Source: Branchipolynoe longqiensis (Eukaryota; Annelida; Polychaeta; Phyllodocida; Polynoidae). Taken from it: a DNA stretch of 64,000 bases. The notes beneath the pieces are model-generated. The model searched no databases and was not told where the DNA came from. It saw only the letters and a program-made list of their open reading frames with translations. The stretch spans positions 96,650,852-96,714,851 of the forward strand of contig CM059193.1 in NCBI GenBank assembly GCA_030323885.1, in the 5' to 3' direction. This document shows positions 63,249-64,000 of this stretch, in pieces (position 1 is the stretch's first letter; each line of letters begins with the position of its first letter). Both the position numbers and the translations under genes were made by a program.

Positions 63249-64000
63249 ATTGTACCGTCACATTTTGTAATAAACCTTAACTTTTTTCTCCCACTCGGTC
63301 TCCGGCTTCCCGTACTCGAATCAGAAAATGGACCCGATAAATCGGTCCGTGTTTTGGATGAAGAGTAGCCTAAACTTCAGAGGCGACGGTTGTAGATGCA
63401 GATGGTTCTTTATAGTAAGGGTGAAAAACAACCTTATATAAAAGCTGGCTAAAAATGTTGACATGGTGGGGAAATCAACTGAGCTGATAAACTCTTAATT
63501 TAGGAAGCAAAATATATTCTTTATATATACGTCTTCATATTTACCCGCTACACTTGAGTTGAAAAATGTAATACAAAATGTAGTTTAATTGACTTTAAAA
63601 CAGAAATAGACGGTGTTCTATCGCCGACATCTTGTCATTTTGCATTCTCTCCCAGTTCACCAACTCTCTGGTGATATATGTAGCCATTTGATACTGGAAC
63701 CAGGGATGCTACTTCCTGTTCCATACTGAAGCTATTCCCACCAGTATTTAGACTATGTTGTCGTTCACCCCTACTTTATCTGGGCCTGTCCATGTTGTAG
63801 CATGGAAAATTGTGCCGGAAACCTGATTGATGCCTTCGCAGTGTTAATAGATACTTGCTATCTGGAATAACACTTTTTTTGGAAGCAAATGATTAACAAA
63901 AATCAAACACTCAACATTTAGATAGTAAATTGCCGAATCATCACGGGAAATTAGAACTATTAGAATCATCTTTGTATCTTTTACATAGTTGACTTTCGAT
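63249..64000. other. intron 2 remainder, unit B
   Basis: Matches 49090-49841 closely. Non-coding. The matching exon 3 would begin about 60 bp past the window end. Confidence 0.7.

Larger units (their letters stand above)
54315..64000. repeat. segmental duplication unit B
   Basis: Second copy of the Ig-gene segment. Relative to unit A it has an internal about 605-bp tandem duplication, an extra 57400-58325 segment, a TIR element at 60482 and a CR1/L2-like insert at 61312-63248. It lacks the GC-rich 305-bp insert. Cut by the window end at the point matching 49841. Confidence 0.85.

Overview
The window is nuclear DNA of a multicellular animal, most likely a marine invertebrate. The species cannot be named from the sequence; a lancelet, hemichordate, mollusc or brachiopod would all fit. 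The evidence is GT-AG exons, immunoglobulin-like domains, a (TTAGGG)n-type telomeric tract, C2H2 fingers and a dense load of retroelements. There is no bacterial-style gene layout, no rRNA or tRNA gene and no CRISPR array. One 497-base assembly gap lies at 21963-22459. Most of the window is mobile DNA in various states of decay, with pieces of two ordinary-looking genes between.

Layout. 1-5700: a minisatellite, then two related loci on the minus strand (363-2420 and 4362-5690). Each has a CRE/nuclear-receptor-type repeat array, a 15-nt first coding exon and a broken C2H2 / family-B DNA-polymerase-like reading frame. Between them lie a SINE-like tract, a pogo-like MITE, two non-LTR fragments and 12 perfect TAACCC repeats. 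5423-21962: a large imperfect inverted repeat (arms 5423-9205 and 17370-21962) built from fragments of tyrosine-recombinase (YR) retrotransposons. Its spacer holds a gag-RT element of the same class that was itself hit by an I-clade-like LINE. 22460-23090: the other side of the gap, with a second copy of that LINE and a hairpin junction. 23097-36631: the C-terminal part and N-terminal exon of one uncharacterised gene, pushed apart by two YR retrotransposons. 36835-42305: a third YR retrotransposon. 42850-64000: a tandem segmental duplication carrying an Ig-domain gene (three exons visible in unit A, two in unit B). A minisatellite and dead YR retrotransposons sit in its introns.

The main result is a cluster of three YR retrotransposons on the minus strand, each with the split-direct-repeat layout A1-ORFs-B1-A2-B2: 24840-31142 (gag, RT-RNase H and recombinase all open, with all catalytic residues), 31853-35541 (gutted) and 36835-42305 (RT active site deleted). 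Other points of interest are the repeated TGACGTCA + AGGTCA-n4-AGTTCA promoter-like arrays, a GC-rich element family ending in a GGTCGTAATGC hairpin with a 305-bp non-autonomous member, and the paired loss of both Ig cysteines in one of the two Ig paralogues.

How the pieces relate: the retrotransposons supply gag, RT-RNase H and recombinase for their own copying, and the fragments show repeated nesting. The host gene fragments are passengers split by these insertions. All family names come from motifs read by eye and remembered family features; no database search was possible.
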